From NCBI GenBank assembly GCA_002838205.1, contig CP017950.1:1060858-1124857 (forward strand): DNA of 64,000 nt. The letters are read 5' to 3'. A program made the translations under genes and the position numbers. Origin of the DNA: Tenericutes bacterium MZ-XQ. Lineage in GTDB: Bacteria > Bacillota_I > Bacilli_A > Acholeplasmatales > Acholeplasmataceae. The notes below the pieces were generated by a model that had not been told where the DNA came from, ran no database searches, and saw nothing but the letters and a program-made list of their open reading frames with translations. This document shows positions 8,181 to 17,521 of this stretch, one piece after another; the stretch's first letter is position 1, and the number at the start of each line of letters is the position of its first letter.

Positions 8181-9206
8181 ATGGAAAAAGTACACGTAGG
8201 CATCGTTGGTACTGGGATTTATTTGCCAGAAGGAAGGATGACTGCAAAAGAAGTTTCAGAAAAGACACAAGGTGTTTGGTCTGAAGAAGCAGTTATCGAA
8301 AAACTAGGCATTAGACAAAAAACGATACCACAAGAGATGCCAAAAGATGGTACTCAAGAAATGGGAGCACTTGCCGCACTTGACGCACTTAAAAACACTG
8401 GTGTTAATCCAAAAGATATCGATGTAATCTTAAGTGTTACAGAAGAATGGAAAGAATATCCATTAACAACTTCTGCATTATACATACAAGACAGAATTGG
8501 TGCAACCAATGCTTGGGGTATAGATGTACAAAACCGTTGCTGTACAACCGTTTCTGCAATGAAAATGGCGAAAGACATGCTCGTTGCAGATGATGAAATT
8601 AACATCATCATGGTCGTCGGTGGATACCGTAATGGCGATTTTGTGGACTATACTGATAAAGATATGTCAATGATGTATAACTTAGGTGCTGGTGGAGGCG
8701 CAATCATTTTAAAGAAAAACCACAATAAAAACATATTATTAGGATCACATATGATTGCAGATGGATCTTTATCAAGAACAGCTGGGGTCGAAATTGGGGG
8801 CGTATGCAATCCAATTACCAAAGATAACGTTGAAGAAGCCAAGAAATCATTAAGATTAATGGATCCTAAAAAAATGAAAGAAAGACTTAACGAAGTATCC
8901 ATGCCAAATTGGATTACATGTATCGATGAGTCTTTGAGAAAATCAAATTTAACAAGAAATGATATTGGTTATCTTGATATTTTACATATCAAACGTTCAG
9001 GTCATGAGTTTATGCTCAATGAACTAGGACTTAAAGAGAACCAATCCATTTATTTAGAAGATTATGGTCACATTGGCCAAATCGATCAAATATTATCACT
9101 GCACCTAGCACTTCAAACTGGACAGGTTAAAGATGGCACAGTCGTCTGCATGTTAGCCGCTGGTATTGGATATGTATGGGCAGCGAATATCATAAGATGG
9201 GGGTAA
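8181..9206 (+). CDS. KAS III-like thiolase-fold protein with altered active site
   Basis: This 341-residue protein of the FabH/HMG-CoA synthase superfamily begins GIVGTGIYLPEGRMT. Adjacent cysteines Cys120-Cys121 (NRCCTT) occupy the nucleophile position, and His269 (DILHIKRS) fits the FabH histidine. At the third position, where FabH has Asn (YGNTS), this protein has YGHIGQ with His297. It therefore does not look like a standard housekeeping FabH. It lies between the reductase and the Liv transporter genes. Acyl transfer or decarboxylative condensation of a short acyl-CoA is plausible, but the substrate is unknown. Confidence 0.75.
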   Translation: MEKVHVGIVGTGIYLPEGRMTAKEVSEKTQGVWSEEAVIEKLGIRQKTIPQEMPKDGTQEMGALAALDALKNTGVNPKDIDVILSVTEEWKEYPLTTSALYIQDRIGATNAWGIDVQNRCCTTVSAMKMAKDMLVADDEINIIMVVGGYRNGDFVDYTDKDMSMMYNLGAGGGAIILKKNHNKNILLGSHMIADGSLSRTAGVEIGGVCNPITKDNVEEAKKSLRLMDPKKMKERLNEVSMPNWITCIDESLRKSNLTRNDIGYLDILHIKRSGHEFMLNELGLKENQSIYLEDYGHIGQIDQILSLHLALQTGQVKDGTVVCMLAAGIGYVWAANIIRWG

Positions 9207-9215
9207 CGATCAGTT

Positions 9216-10175
9216 ATGGCAGTTGATATTATAAACAGACTCATATTAGCACTAGCTGATGCAGCACCATTAGCGCTCGTCACATTAGCGATTGTTCTAA
9301 TTTTTAGAACATCATTTACAACAAACTTTGCGCAAGGGATGATTGCAGCTTCGGGAGCCTATATCGTTACCATACTATATAATCGTTATTTGATCTTAGA
9401 ATTCCCAGAAGCAAGCACAGTTTTCTTAACACTGATTGCTTTCTTATCAGGGATTATTGTAGCATTCTTATTTGGTATATTTATTGATACCATACTGATT
9501 AGGAAATCTAAATTCAGTAATGCCTTGACCAAGCAAATGATTACCATGGGTATTGTATTATTCGTTATGGGATTACTGCCTACACTATTCTTTAAGGCAG
9601 AATTAAACATGCCAACGATACCATTCTTGTTTGATGGTACCTTTGTAATAGAAACATCAATGGGTAAAAATATTGTGATTCAAAAGAATTATATTTATGC
9701 AATCACTCTAACAACTGTTGTGATTTCTACAGTATTTGTCATGTTGAAGTATACAAAATGGGGATTAGGTGTGCGCTCAACTGCAGCAAATGAACGTGTT
9801 GCTGGCATGATGGGTGTTAATACAAAATTTATTACAGCAATGAGTTGGGGTATAGCAGGTGCATTAGGTTCACTCGGTGCTATCATTTATGCATCTTACA
9901 ATATTACAATTAATGTTGCGTTTATGACTGAAATGCAAGTCAATGGATTCTTAGCTTCAATTTTAGGCGGGTTTTCAACATTCTTTGGTCCAGTTGTTGG
10001 CGCAATCATCATTCCTGTTTTAAACCAAATCTCATATTATATCATGCCACAATTACAAATAGGTGGAGAAAACTTAGGTGTTTATTATAAGGTTGTTGTT
10101 TATATCATCATCCTCATTATCATCTTAATTAAGCCTATTGGATTGTTCGGCAAGAAGATTGCGAAGAAGGTGTAA
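9216..10175 (+). CDS. livH: ABC transporter permease, LivH type
   Basis: This 319-residue polytopic membrane protein of the branched-chain amino acid (HAAT) permease family begins INRLILALADAAPLALVTLAIVLIFRTS. It carries the cytoplasmic segment GLGVRSTAANERVAGMMGVN and the conserved LGGFSTFFGPVVGAIIIPVLNQ. It forms the membrane channel with the next gene. It starts 9 bases after the KAS III-like stop in the acyl-CoA operon. The transported compound may be a branched amino acid or another small acid or amide, since Liv-type systems are often re-purposed. Confidence 0.88.
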   Translation: MAVDIINRLILALADAAPLALVTLAIVLIFRTSFTTNFAQGMIAASGAYIVTILYNRYLILEFPEASTVFLTLIAFLSGIIVAFLFGIFIDTILIRKSKFSNALTKQMITMGIVLFVMGLLPTLFFKAELNMPTIPFLFDGTFVIETSMGKNIVIQKNYIYAITLTTVVISTVFVMLKYTKWGLGVRSTAANERVAGMMGVNTKFITAMSWGIAGALGSLGAIIYASYNITINVAFMTEMQVNGFLASILGGFSTFFGPVVGAIIIPVLNQISYYIMPQLQIGGENLGVYYKVVVYIIILIIILIKPIGLFGKKIAKKV

Positions 10176-10177
10176 TC

Positions 10178-11269
10178 ATGAAACTAACATACGAAAAGAA
10201 AACACAGAAACATGCATTCATGTCACGTTTTAATACTTACACCAAACATCCATATTTTCCAATTATATTACTTGGTGGTTTATTGGTTTTATTACAAGTC
10301 ATTGGTTCAACAGGACTGATTAGACCTTCAGTTTTAAACTTCTTATCTCCAGTACTAACCAGATATATTGTTGCCCTAGGGTTTATGATTCTATTAGGTT
10401 ATGCAGGTTTAGCATCATTAGGAACTGCAGGATTTATGGGACTTGGCGCTTATTTAATCGGTTATTTATTCCAAACTGCTGGTATTGCATCAGAAATCGC
10501 ATTTATCATTGGATTGATATTATCGCTTATCCTTGGCGCAATCGTTGGATTTATCTCACTTAGAATTGAAGGGATGTATCTTGCAATTGTCACTTTAGGT
10601 TTATCAGAAATATTAAAGAAGTTTTTTGAAAATTCACCATTTACTGGTGGAGCAAATGGGATGAACTTACAAGCAGGTATGGATTTTTTCGGTATTTTTA
10701 GTTCAAACACATTAATTTATAATCCGGTTTATTATGTCATTGTCATTTTCATGGTGATTCTCATGCTTTGGACAATCAATATCATTAAAAGCCCTACAGG
10801 ACGTGCATTCTTATCAATCAAAAATTCGACATCAGCTGCACAAGCTATGGGTATCAGTTTGTTAAAATATCGATTATCAGCTTTCTTACTCGCAACATTG
10901 TTCGCTGTCACAGGTGGGATGCTTAATATGGTTAGATCGCTGACTGCTTACCCAACAAGTTGGGGTATTGATTTATCACTAAACGTATTAGCAGCCGTTG
11001 TTATTGGTGGAACTAAAAACATTTGGGGTGTATTAGTTGGAACATTCATTATCTTTGGTTTAAAAGATTTAGTCCTTGTAAGATTTGCTTTCTTCCAAAC
11101 ATATAAAAATGCACACTTGATGTTCTCTGGAGCACTGATCATCGTAGTGGTAATGTTTTATCCTGGCGGGGTTATCAAATTGTTTACTGATATTAAAAAC
11201 TTAGCAGTTAAATGGTTTAATCAATTAAATACTAGATGGAAGGAGTATCGTTATGGCAAAGACATTTAA
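10178..11269 (+). CDS. livM: ABC transporter permease, LivM type
   Basis: This 363-residue permease has about ten hydrophobic segments. It shows LGYAGLASLGTAGFMGLGAYLIGYL and EGMYLAIVTLGLSEILKKFFENSPFTGGANG, both standard LivM segments, and the cytoplasmic SPTGRAFLSIKNSTSAAQAMGI. It pairs with LivH. Two bases separate it from livH, and its end overlaps the ATPase gene by 17 bases, so the complex is translationally coupled. The N-terminus has a charged stretch of about 25 residues before the first membrane segment. Confidence 0.88.
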   Translation: MKLTYEKKTQKHAFMSRFNTYTKHPYFPIILLGGLLVLLQVIGSTGLIRPSVLNFLSPVLTRYIVALGFMILLGYAGLASLGTAGFMGLGAYLIGYLFQTAGIASEIAFIIGLILSLILGAIVGFISLRIEGMYLAIVTLGLSEILKKFFENSPFTGGANGMNLQAGMDFFGIFSSNTLIYNPVYYVIVIFMVILMLWTINIIKSPTGRAFLSIKNSTSAAQAMGISLLKYRLSAFLLATLFAVTGGMLNMVRSLTAYPTSWGIDLSLNVLAAVVIGGTKNIWGVLVGTFIIFGLKDLVLVRFAFFQTYKNAHLMFSGALIIVVVMFYPGGVIKLFTDIKNLAVKWFNQLNTRWKEYRYGKDI

Positions 11270-12710
11270 AAGTCTAACAAAGACACTCCTTGAAAAACAA
11301 ATAGCAAAATTGGCTTATCAAATTGAATTACTTCAAGCGGATATAGAATTATACAAAGACAAATTAAATAAATCGTATCAAAAGCAACTTGACAAGTATA
11401 AAGAAAACTACCGAAGAGATTTATTAGAAAAAGAAATCGAACAATTGTCTAATGATGATTATGTCAAATATCATACAGAAGATAAGATTGAAAAAATTGA
11501 AAAGTCATATCAACTTAAAAAAAGAGCTGTCATTGCTAAAAAGGTTAGAGATCTTGAAAAACTTAAGAACCAATCTGATGAGATGAAACGTATCGAAACA
11601 GAAGTAGAAAACAGATTAAAAACTTTGGAACAAGAGCTTGAAGAAAAAAAGACAGAAATACTTGCTCCATATAGTGCAAGAAACTACTCTAAAGAGCAAA
11701 TTAAGGCAAATGAGCAGATCTTTAAATCAAGTGAGAAAGAAGCTTTAGATAGCATCAAAGCATTTGAAAACAACTTAAAACAAAAACATGATGAAATGAT
11801 TGCTCAAAGACAGACTTTAATTAATCACAAAATTGAACATAAAGAAAAACAATTGTCAGAAAAACGAGCTCAGTTAAAACCAATTATACAAAAGTTAAAT
11901 GAGAAAAATATCAATGCAGTAGATCAATTCGACGATAAACTATTAGAAGTTGAAAATCTAACCATGAACTTTGGTGGACTCAAAGCAGTCGATAAATTGT
12001 CTTTCGATGTTAAAAAAGGTGAAATCTTCGGTCTTATTGGACCTAATGGTGCAGGTAAAACAACAGTATTTAACTGTATTACTCAGTTTTATAAACCAAC
12101 AGAAGGAAAAATCATCTTTAAAAATAGAGAACATGACATCATTTCACTATTAGACTACAAGGTTCACGATGTCATCAAACAAGGTATTGTAAGAACATTC
12201 CAAAATGTTGAACTTATTTGGGAGTTATCAATCCTAGATAATATGCTTGTTGGTGCTCACAGTTTATACCGTTCAAAATTCTTTAATCATTCTTTTCAAA
12301 CATTAAGTTTTAAGAGAGAAGAAAAGATTTTAAAGATGAGAGCAGAAAAAATATTAAAAGACTTAGATCTATATGTTTATAAAGATTTCTATCCATTAGG
12401 ACTTCCATATGGTATCTTAAAGAAAATAGAACTTGCTAGAACACTAATGACAAACCCTTCACTGATCATCTTAGATGAACCAGCAGCAGGTCTTAACGAT
12501 GCTGAAACAGAAGCCTTAGCTAAAACCATTAAAAAGATTCAAAAAGATTATGACACAACCATTTTCTTAGTCGAACATGATATGGGATTAGTTATGAGTA
12601 TATGTGATACCATCTGTGCAATTAGTTTTGGAAAAAAACTTGCGATTGGTACACCTGAAGATATTCAAAACCATCCAGTGGTTAAAGAAGCATATTTAGG
12701 AGGCGAATGA
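11253..12710 (+). CDS. livG: LivG-type ABC ATPase with long N-terminal coiled coil
   Basis: The C-terminal 260 residues are an ordinary LivG ATPase: Walker A GPNGAGKTT, the LivG insertion after GIVRTFQNVELI, Walker B LIILDEPAAGLN and the H-loop VEHDMG. The first 225 residues are unusual. They are almost purely helical, Lys/Glu/Gln-rich and probably coiled coil, with no match that I recognise. A normal LivG is about 255 residues, so the protein is nearly twice the usual size at 485. AAGGAG just before the ATG at 11253 supports the long form, and no internal start near residue 225 has a better site. The extension is in frame, so this is not a fused ORF artefact. Confidence 0.88.
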   Translation: MAKTFKSLTKTLLEKQIAKLAYQIELLQADIELYKDKLNKSYQKQLDKYKENYRRDLLEKEIEQLSNDDYVKYHTEDKIEKIEKSYQLKKRAVIAKKVRDLEKLKNQSDEMKRIETEVENRLKTLEQELEEKKTEILAPYSARNYSKEQIKANEQIFKSSEKEALDSIKAFENNLKQKHDEMIAQRQTLINHKIEHKEKQLSEKRAQLKPIIQKLNEKNINAVDQFDDKLLEVENLTMNFGGLKAVDKLSFDVKKGEIFGLIGPNGAGKTTVFNCITQFYKPTEGKIIFKNREHDIISLLDYKVHDVIKQGIVRTFQNVELIWELSILDNMLVGAHSLYRSKFFNHSFQTLSFKREEKILKMRAEKILKDLDLYVYKDFYPLGLPYGILKKIELARTLMTNPSLIILDEPAAGLNDAETEALAKTIKKIQKDYDTTIFLVEHDMGLVMSICDTICAISFGKKLAIGTPEDIQNHPVVKEAYLGGE

Positions 12711-12711
12711 T

Positions 12712-13482
12712 ATGGATATATTAAAAATCAAAGATTTAACCATTGATTATGGTATCATTCGAGCTGTTAAAGGTGTGAACTTAAATGTTGAAGAAGGAAA
12801 GATTGTAGCCATCTTAGGAGCTAATGGGGCTGGTAAATCATCTTTAATTAGAAGTTTGTCTGGTGTCACAAAAATCTCATCAGGATCTGTTACATTCAAA
12901 GATGAAGATATCACAAACCTAGATCCTCATAAGATTGCTCAAAAAGGCATTTTACAATCACCTGAAGGACGACTCATCTTATATGGTCTAACTGTTGAAG
13001 AAAACTTAAAAGTTGGTGCTTATGCATTAAAACCTATTATTAAAACAACGATTGATAATGGCATAGAAGTTAAAACGAAGATTACTGTTAAAGAACAAAC
13101 AAACAATCTTTTGAAAGAAGTTTATGGATATTTTCCAATTCTAGAAGAAAGAAAAAAACAACAAGCATCGACTCTATCAGGTGGTGAACAACAAATGTTG
13201 GCCATTGGTAGAGCATTAATGGGAAATCCAAAACTCTTACTTCTTGATGAACCATCTTTAGGATTAGCACCACTTATTGTAAGAGATATTTTTAAAATTA
13301 TTGAGACGATTAAAAAAAGAGGAACAACCATCCTCATCGTTGAACAAAATGCATATCAAACATTAAAAATTGCTGACTATGCATACTTATTAGAACTTGG
13401 AAAAGTTAAGAAAGAAGGAACCGGAGAAGCATTACTAAATGATGATGAACTCATTAATGCTTACTTAGGATCTAAAAAATAG
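12712..13482 (+). CDS. livF: ABC transporter ATPase, LivF type
   Basis: This 256-residue ATPase has Walker A GANGAGKSS, the LivF-specific QSPEGRLILYGLTVEENL, the ABC signature LSGGEQQML, Walker B LLLLDEPSLGLAP and the switch region IVEQNAYQTLKIAD. A 25-residue segment (about residues 104-128) enlarges the region before the signature. It forms the heterodimeric motor with LivG and starts two bases after the livG stop. Confidence 0.92.
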   Translation: MDILKIKDLTIDYGIIRAVKGVNLNVEEGKIVAILGANGAGKSSLIRSLSGVTKISSGSVTFKDEDITNLDPHKIAQKGILQSPEGRLILYGLTVEENLKVGAYALKPIIKTTIDNGIEVKTKITVKEQTNNLLKEVYGYFPILEERKKQQASTLSGGEQQMLAIGRALMGNPKLLLLDEPSLGLAPLIVRDIFKIIETIKKRGTTILIVEQNAYQTLKIADYAYLLELGKVKKEGTGEALLNDDELINAYLGSKK

Positions 13483-13542
13483 TTATAACTGCGAAAAGCA
13501 GAAATATATAATGACGCAAATAAGCGACAAAAGGAGAAAAAA

Positions 13543-15303
13543 ATGAAAAAATTAGTTTTATTATTCGTTGCAGTATTCTCTTTATTCGGTTTAATTGCAT
13601 GTGTTGATGATACAAATACAGACAAAGAATTAGAAAGTATTGTCATTACTGCAGAACCAACAAAGGTAGAGTACAATTTAGGTGAAGAACTTGATTTAGC
13701 TGGATTAGCAGTTAAAGCTGTTTATTCTGATGAAACAGAAGTTGAATTAGCAGTAGCTGACTTAACAGTTAGTGGCTTTGATAACGCAACTGCTTCAGAA
13801 CAAACAATTACAGTTACTTATGAAGGCAAAACAGTTACTTTCACAGTAAATGTTTTTGATCCAAACGCTGAAAGAGTTTTAAGATCAATTAGTGTTAAGA
13901 GTTTACCAACGACACAACAATATGCAATCGGTGAATCATTTGATGATGCTGGTTTAGTGATCGAAGCTTTATATGAAAATGGTGATCGTGAAGAAGTTAC
14001 AGGTTATACATTAACTGGTTTCACATCAGAAGCTGTTAAACTTGATGGCGTAATCACAGTTACTTTCGAAGAAAAAACAGCAACTTTCTCTTATAAAGTT
14101 AGAGAAGTTATTGTTCAAGGTGTAACAGAAACAACAATCAAAGTTGGTAATACGGCAGTTGCTTCTGGAGCATTATCATTTGTTGGTGTTCCATTTAATG
14201 CAGGTATTGAAGCTTATTTCCATAAGATTAACGAAGCTGGTGGTGTTGCAGGTCGTACAATTGAATTTGTGACTTACGATGATGGCTTTGATGCAACAGC
14301 TGGTCTAAACTATACAAAACAATTAGTTGAAGAAGATAACATCTTCGCACTTGTTGGTCACTTTGGTACTCCAACTGTTGGTGCTACATTAGGTTATATC
14401 CAAGAAACTGGTGTTCCTATGGTATATGCTGCAACAGGTATCAATGCATTATATTTTGAAAAAGAAGATGGATTATCAAATCCAGTCATGGCAGTTCAAC
14501 CAATTTATAAGACTGATGGTAGAATGATGACTGCAAGAGCATTAAATGAAGCATTATTTGGTGCTAATGGAGATGCTCAATTAGCTGCTGATGCTAAAGT
14601 TGGTGTATTACATACAACGACTGATGACGGTGTTTCAATTAAAGCTGGTATCGAAGTACAAGCTGCTACAGAAGGTAGAGAAGATGATTTCATTTACAGA
14701 TCATTCTCAGTTGCTGATACTGCTGCACTAGCTGCTGCTGTATTAGATTTACAAACAGAAGGTGTATCTGCTGTAATCGTTGCATCTAACCAAGCTCCTT
14801 TCAAGGCTGCTGTTGGTGCGTTAAATAGTGCTGGATTAGAAGTTCCTGTATTTACATCATATGTTAATGCTGATGCGACTTCAGTAGATCCAACAATTGA
14901 TTACGGATTCCCTATGTATGCTAACGCATGGTTAGACATCGTAGATCCAAATGGTCAAGCTGGTTTCTCTGATGCATACTGGGCATTCGCTACAGATATG
15001 ACTGCTGCTGGACATGCTGATTATGCTGCTAATGCATTTGCAATGGCTGGATATATCGCTGCATCAATCTTTGTTGAAGGTTTAAACCGTGTTGATGATG
15101 GCTTATTAACATGGGAAACTTATATAGATGCTATGGAATCTGCAGAAATCAATGTACCTATGGGTGGCGTTGTTGACTTTACAGAAGGTAAACGTTGGGG
15201 TATTGCTTCAATGGCATTACTACAATTAGATAATTCTGGTGAAGCTCCTCAATGGGCAAAAGTTAGAAATATCGAAACGATTCAAGACATTCAAGCAAAA
15301 TAA
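13543..15303 (+). CDS. livK: Substrate-binding lipoprotein of the Liv transporter with two Ig-like domains
   Basis: This 586-residue lipoprotein has the signal peptide MKKLVLLFVAVFSLFGLIAC, with the lipobox cysteine at residue 20. Two tandem beta-sandwich repeats follow (about 28-105 and 110-185), each with a PT-x-x-Y-x-x-GE start, AVYSDETEVE/EALYENGDREEV, and an ending like TVTYEGKTVTF. They resemble bacterial Ig-like domains. The rest is a type I periplasmic-binding fold (Peripla_BP_6), starting IKVGNTAVASGALSFVG. A normal LivK is about 370 residues, so the two spacer domains are extra and may hold the binding domain away from the wall-less membrane. Confidence 0.88.
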   Translation: MKKLVLLFVAVFSLFGLIACVDDTNTDKELESIVITAEPTKVEYNLGEELDLAGLAVKAVYSDETEVELAVADLTVSGFDNATASEQTITVTYEGKTVTFTVNVFDPNAERVLRSISVKSLPTTQQYAIGESFDDAGLVIEALYENGDREEVTGYTLTGFTSEAVKLDGVITVTFEEKTATFSYKVREVIVQGVTETTIKVGNTAVASGALSFVGVPFNAGIEAYFHKINEAGGVAGRTIEFVTYDDGFDATAGLNYTKQLVEEDNIFALVGHFGTPTVGATLGYIQETGVPMVYAATGINALYFEKEDGLSNPVMAVQPIYKTDGRMMTARALNEALFGANGDAQLAADAKVGVLHTTTDDGVSIKAGIEVQAATEGREDDFIYRSFSVADTAALAAAVLDLQTEGVSAVIVASNQAPFKAAVGALNSAGLEVPVFTSYVNADATSVDPTIDYGFPMYANAWLDIVDPNGQAGFSDAYWAFATDMTAAGHADYAANAFAMAGYIAASIFVEGLNRVDDGLLTWETYIDAMESAEINVPMGGVVDFTEGKRWGIASMALLQLDNSGEAPQWAKVRNIETIQDIQAK

Positions 15304-15320
15304 TCATATAATTTAGTTAT

Positions 15321-15342
15321 GGGGAGGGTATTTACTCTCCCC
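15321..15342 (+). promoter_or_regulatory. Intercistronic hairpin after livK
   Basis: GGGGAG (15321-15326) pairs with CTCCCC (15337-15342). No T-tract follows, so it is more likely an mRNA-stabilising or partial read-through structure than a terminator. Such hairpins commonly raise the amount of binding-protein mRNA over downstream genes. Confidence 0.55.
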
Positions 15343-15372
15343 TCATCTAAATATAAAGAAAGAAGGCATAAG

Positions 15373-16686
15373 ATGAAAACACCTAAAAAAATCACAGTAA
15401 ATGAAGCCATTAAACTTGTTAAAGACAACGATAGTGTTGTTCTTGGTATGGCTGGAGCTGAACCTAAATTATTTATTCAAAAACTTCATGAAGTTGCAGA
15501 TCAAGTTAAAGGGGTCAAAGTGACAAATTGTTTACCATTTGAAAATGGCGAATTTTTTATAAATCCAACTTATAAATCTTCATTTTCAACTGACAGTTGG
15601 TTTTATGGGGCTTCCTTAAGAAAAGTACATGAAAATGGAAATATTAGTTTTATACCTAATCATTTGCATTTAGCTGGTCGTAAACGTTTTGAACATACGA
15701 AACCTAACATTTTTGTTGGAACAGCAACCCCACCTGATAAGCATGGATTCTTATCATTATCTTTATCTAATGTTTATGAACAAGAAGCGATTGAGCTTGC
15801 GGATATCGTTATCTTAGAAGTAAACCCTAATTTCCCAAGAACTTTTGGAGATGTAGAAATCCATGAATCAAAAATTGATTACATTGTAGAGGCAGATTAT
15901 GAAGCTCCAACACTTCCTGATGCCGTTCCAAATGAAAAAGATATTAAAATAGGAAATTTCATCGCTGAAAAAATTAAAGATGGATCTACATTGCAACTAG
16001 GTATTGGTGGTATTCCAAATGCAGTTGCTCATGCTTTATTAGATAAAAAAGATTTAGGTATTCACACTGAAATGTTTACTACAGGTCTTATGCATTTAGT
16101 TAAATCTGGTGCAGCAAATGGATCTAAGAAAAATACGCATAAACATAAACATGTCGCATGTTTCGCTTTAGGGACTAAAGAATTATACGAGTTTATAGAT
16201 GATAATCCAAGTGTTCAAATCTTAAATGGAAATTACGTAAATGATCCTGCAGTAATAGGGTTAAATGATCATCAAGTCTCTATCAATACAACCATTGAAG
16301 TTGATCTAACAGGACAATGTGCATCTGAATCAATTGGACACCGTCAATTTAGTGGTACTGGTGGACAATCAGATACTGCAGTTGGTGCTCAAAACTCAAA
16401 AGGTGGTATGAGCTTTATTACATTATATTCAACTGCAAATGTTAAAAATCCTGAGACTGGCGAAAGAGAAGAAATATCTAAGATTGTACCTTTCTTAAAA
16501 CCAGGTGCTGCAGTGACTTTATCTAGAAATGATGTTGACTATGTTGTAACTGAATATGGTTGTGTGTCTTTAAGAGGTACATCTATACAAGAACGTGTTG
16601 AACTATTGATTAGTATTGCGCATCCTAAGTTTAGAGATGATTTAAGAAAAGAAGCGATTAGACTTCAATACATTCCAGGTAATTGA
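15373..16686 (+). CDS. Acetyl-CoA hydrolase / 4-hydroxybutyrate (butyrate) CoA-transferase family protein
   Basis: This 437-residue class I CoA-transferase of the Cat1/AbfT type has the CoA-site motif GIGGIPNAVA. Glu233 in HTEMFTTG is aligned from memory with the Glu that forms the CoA thioester. GQCASES and TEYGCVSLRGTS follow. Such enzymes exchange CoA between acetate and an acyl-CoA such as butyryl-CoA, which would finish a butyrate pathway. The frame is open from 15319, but AGAAGG 6 bases before the ATG at 15373 decides the start. Substrate choice between acetate, butyrate and 4-hydroxybutyrate is not visible. Confidence 0.85.
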   Translation: MKTPKKITVNEAIKLVKDNDSVVLGMAGAEPKLFIQKLHEVADQVKGVKVTNCLPFENGEFFINPTYKSSFSTDSWFYGASLRKVHENGNISFIPNHLHLAGRKRFEHTKPNIFVGTATPPDKHGFLSLSLSNVYEQEAIELADIVILEVNPNFPRTFGDVEIHESKIDYIVEADYEAPTLPDAVPNEKDIKIGNFIAEKIKDGSTLQLGIGGIPNAVAHALLDKKDLGIHTEMFTTGLMHLVKSGAANGSKKNTHKHKHVACFALGTKELYEFIDDNPSVQILNGNYVNDPAVIGLNDHQVSINTTIEVDLTGQCASESIGHRQFSGTGGQSDTAVGAQNSKGGMSFITLYSTANVKNPETGEREEISKIVPFLKPGAAVTLSRNDVDYVVTEYGCVSLRGTSIQERVELLISIAHPKFRDDLRKEAIRLQYIPGN

Positions 16687-16687
16687 T

Positions 16688-17509
16688 ATGAGCATCTTAA
16701 ATTATAAAGGCCGCAATGTATATTATGAAGTATCAGGTACTGGTAAACCATTTTTAATCTTAAATGGTATCATGATGTCAACAAAAAGTTGGGAACCTTT
16801 CATGGAATCCTTCACTGAAAACAACATGGTTATTCGCTTAGATTTTATTGATCAAGGTCAATCTGATAAATTAGTTTCTAGTATATATACTCAAGATATT
16901 CAAGTTCAAGTGATTGAATCATTATTAAAAGAATTAAAGTTAGAAAAGATTAGTATCGTTGGTATTTCATATGGTGGGGAAGTTGCATTATCATTTGCTG
17001 TAAAACACCCAAATTTAGTCGATAGACTGGTTTTGTTTAACACGACAGCTTACACCTCACCATGGCTTGCAGAAATCGGTTATAAATGGAATTCGATAGG
17101 CAGAACTAGAAATGGTCAAACTTATTATCAAGCAACCATTCCAGCAATTTATTCTCCAAGCTTTTATGAAAGCAGATTAGAGTGGATGAAAAAAAGAGAA
17201 CAAATCTTATTACCAGTTTTCTCTAATCCAGATTTTCTAGATGCAATGGAAAGACTTACCAATAGCGCTGAACATTTTGATGTAAGAGATAAACTCCATG
17301 TCATTGAATCACCAACATTAATTGTTGCTGCTGATGAAGATTATTTAACACCAATTGGTAATCAAAAAGTCTTGCATGAATTGATTAAAGATTCTGAACT
17401 TGTGATCTTACCTGGTGTTGGTCATGCTTCCATGTACGAAAGACCTATGGTGTTTGTTTCACTAGTTTTAGGATTCATAAATGCTAAACAATCTAAGTAT
17501 AATATATAG
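16688..17509 (+). CDS. Alpha/beta hydrolase
   Basis: This 273-residue hydrolase has Ser in GISYGGE, Asp in VAADEDYLTP and His in GVGHASM, so the triad is complete. It starts two bases after the CoA-transferase stop and belongs to the same operon. A role as thioesterase, lactonase or esterase for a short-chain product is possible. Nothing in the sequence fixes the substrate. Confidence 0.82.
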   Translation: MSILNYKGRNVYYEVSGTGKPFLILNGIMMSTKSWEPFMESFTENNMVIRLDFIDQGQSDKLVSSIYTQDIQVQVIESLLKELKLEKISIVGISYGGEVALSFAVKHPNLVDRLVLFNTTAYTSPWLAEIGYKWNSIGRTRNGQTYYQATIPAIYSPSFYESRLEWMKKREQILLPVFSNPDFLDAMERLTNSAEHFDVRDKLHVIESPTLIVAADEDYLTPIGNQKVLHELIKDSELVILPGVGHASMYERPMVFVSLVLGFINAKQSKYNI

Positions 17510-17521
17510 GAGGGTTCTTAA

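Noticed and set aside
8181-9206. Assignment as housekeeping FabH
   Set aside because: The FabH Asn is replaced, the nucleophile context differs, and the gene is not near acpP, fabD or fabF.
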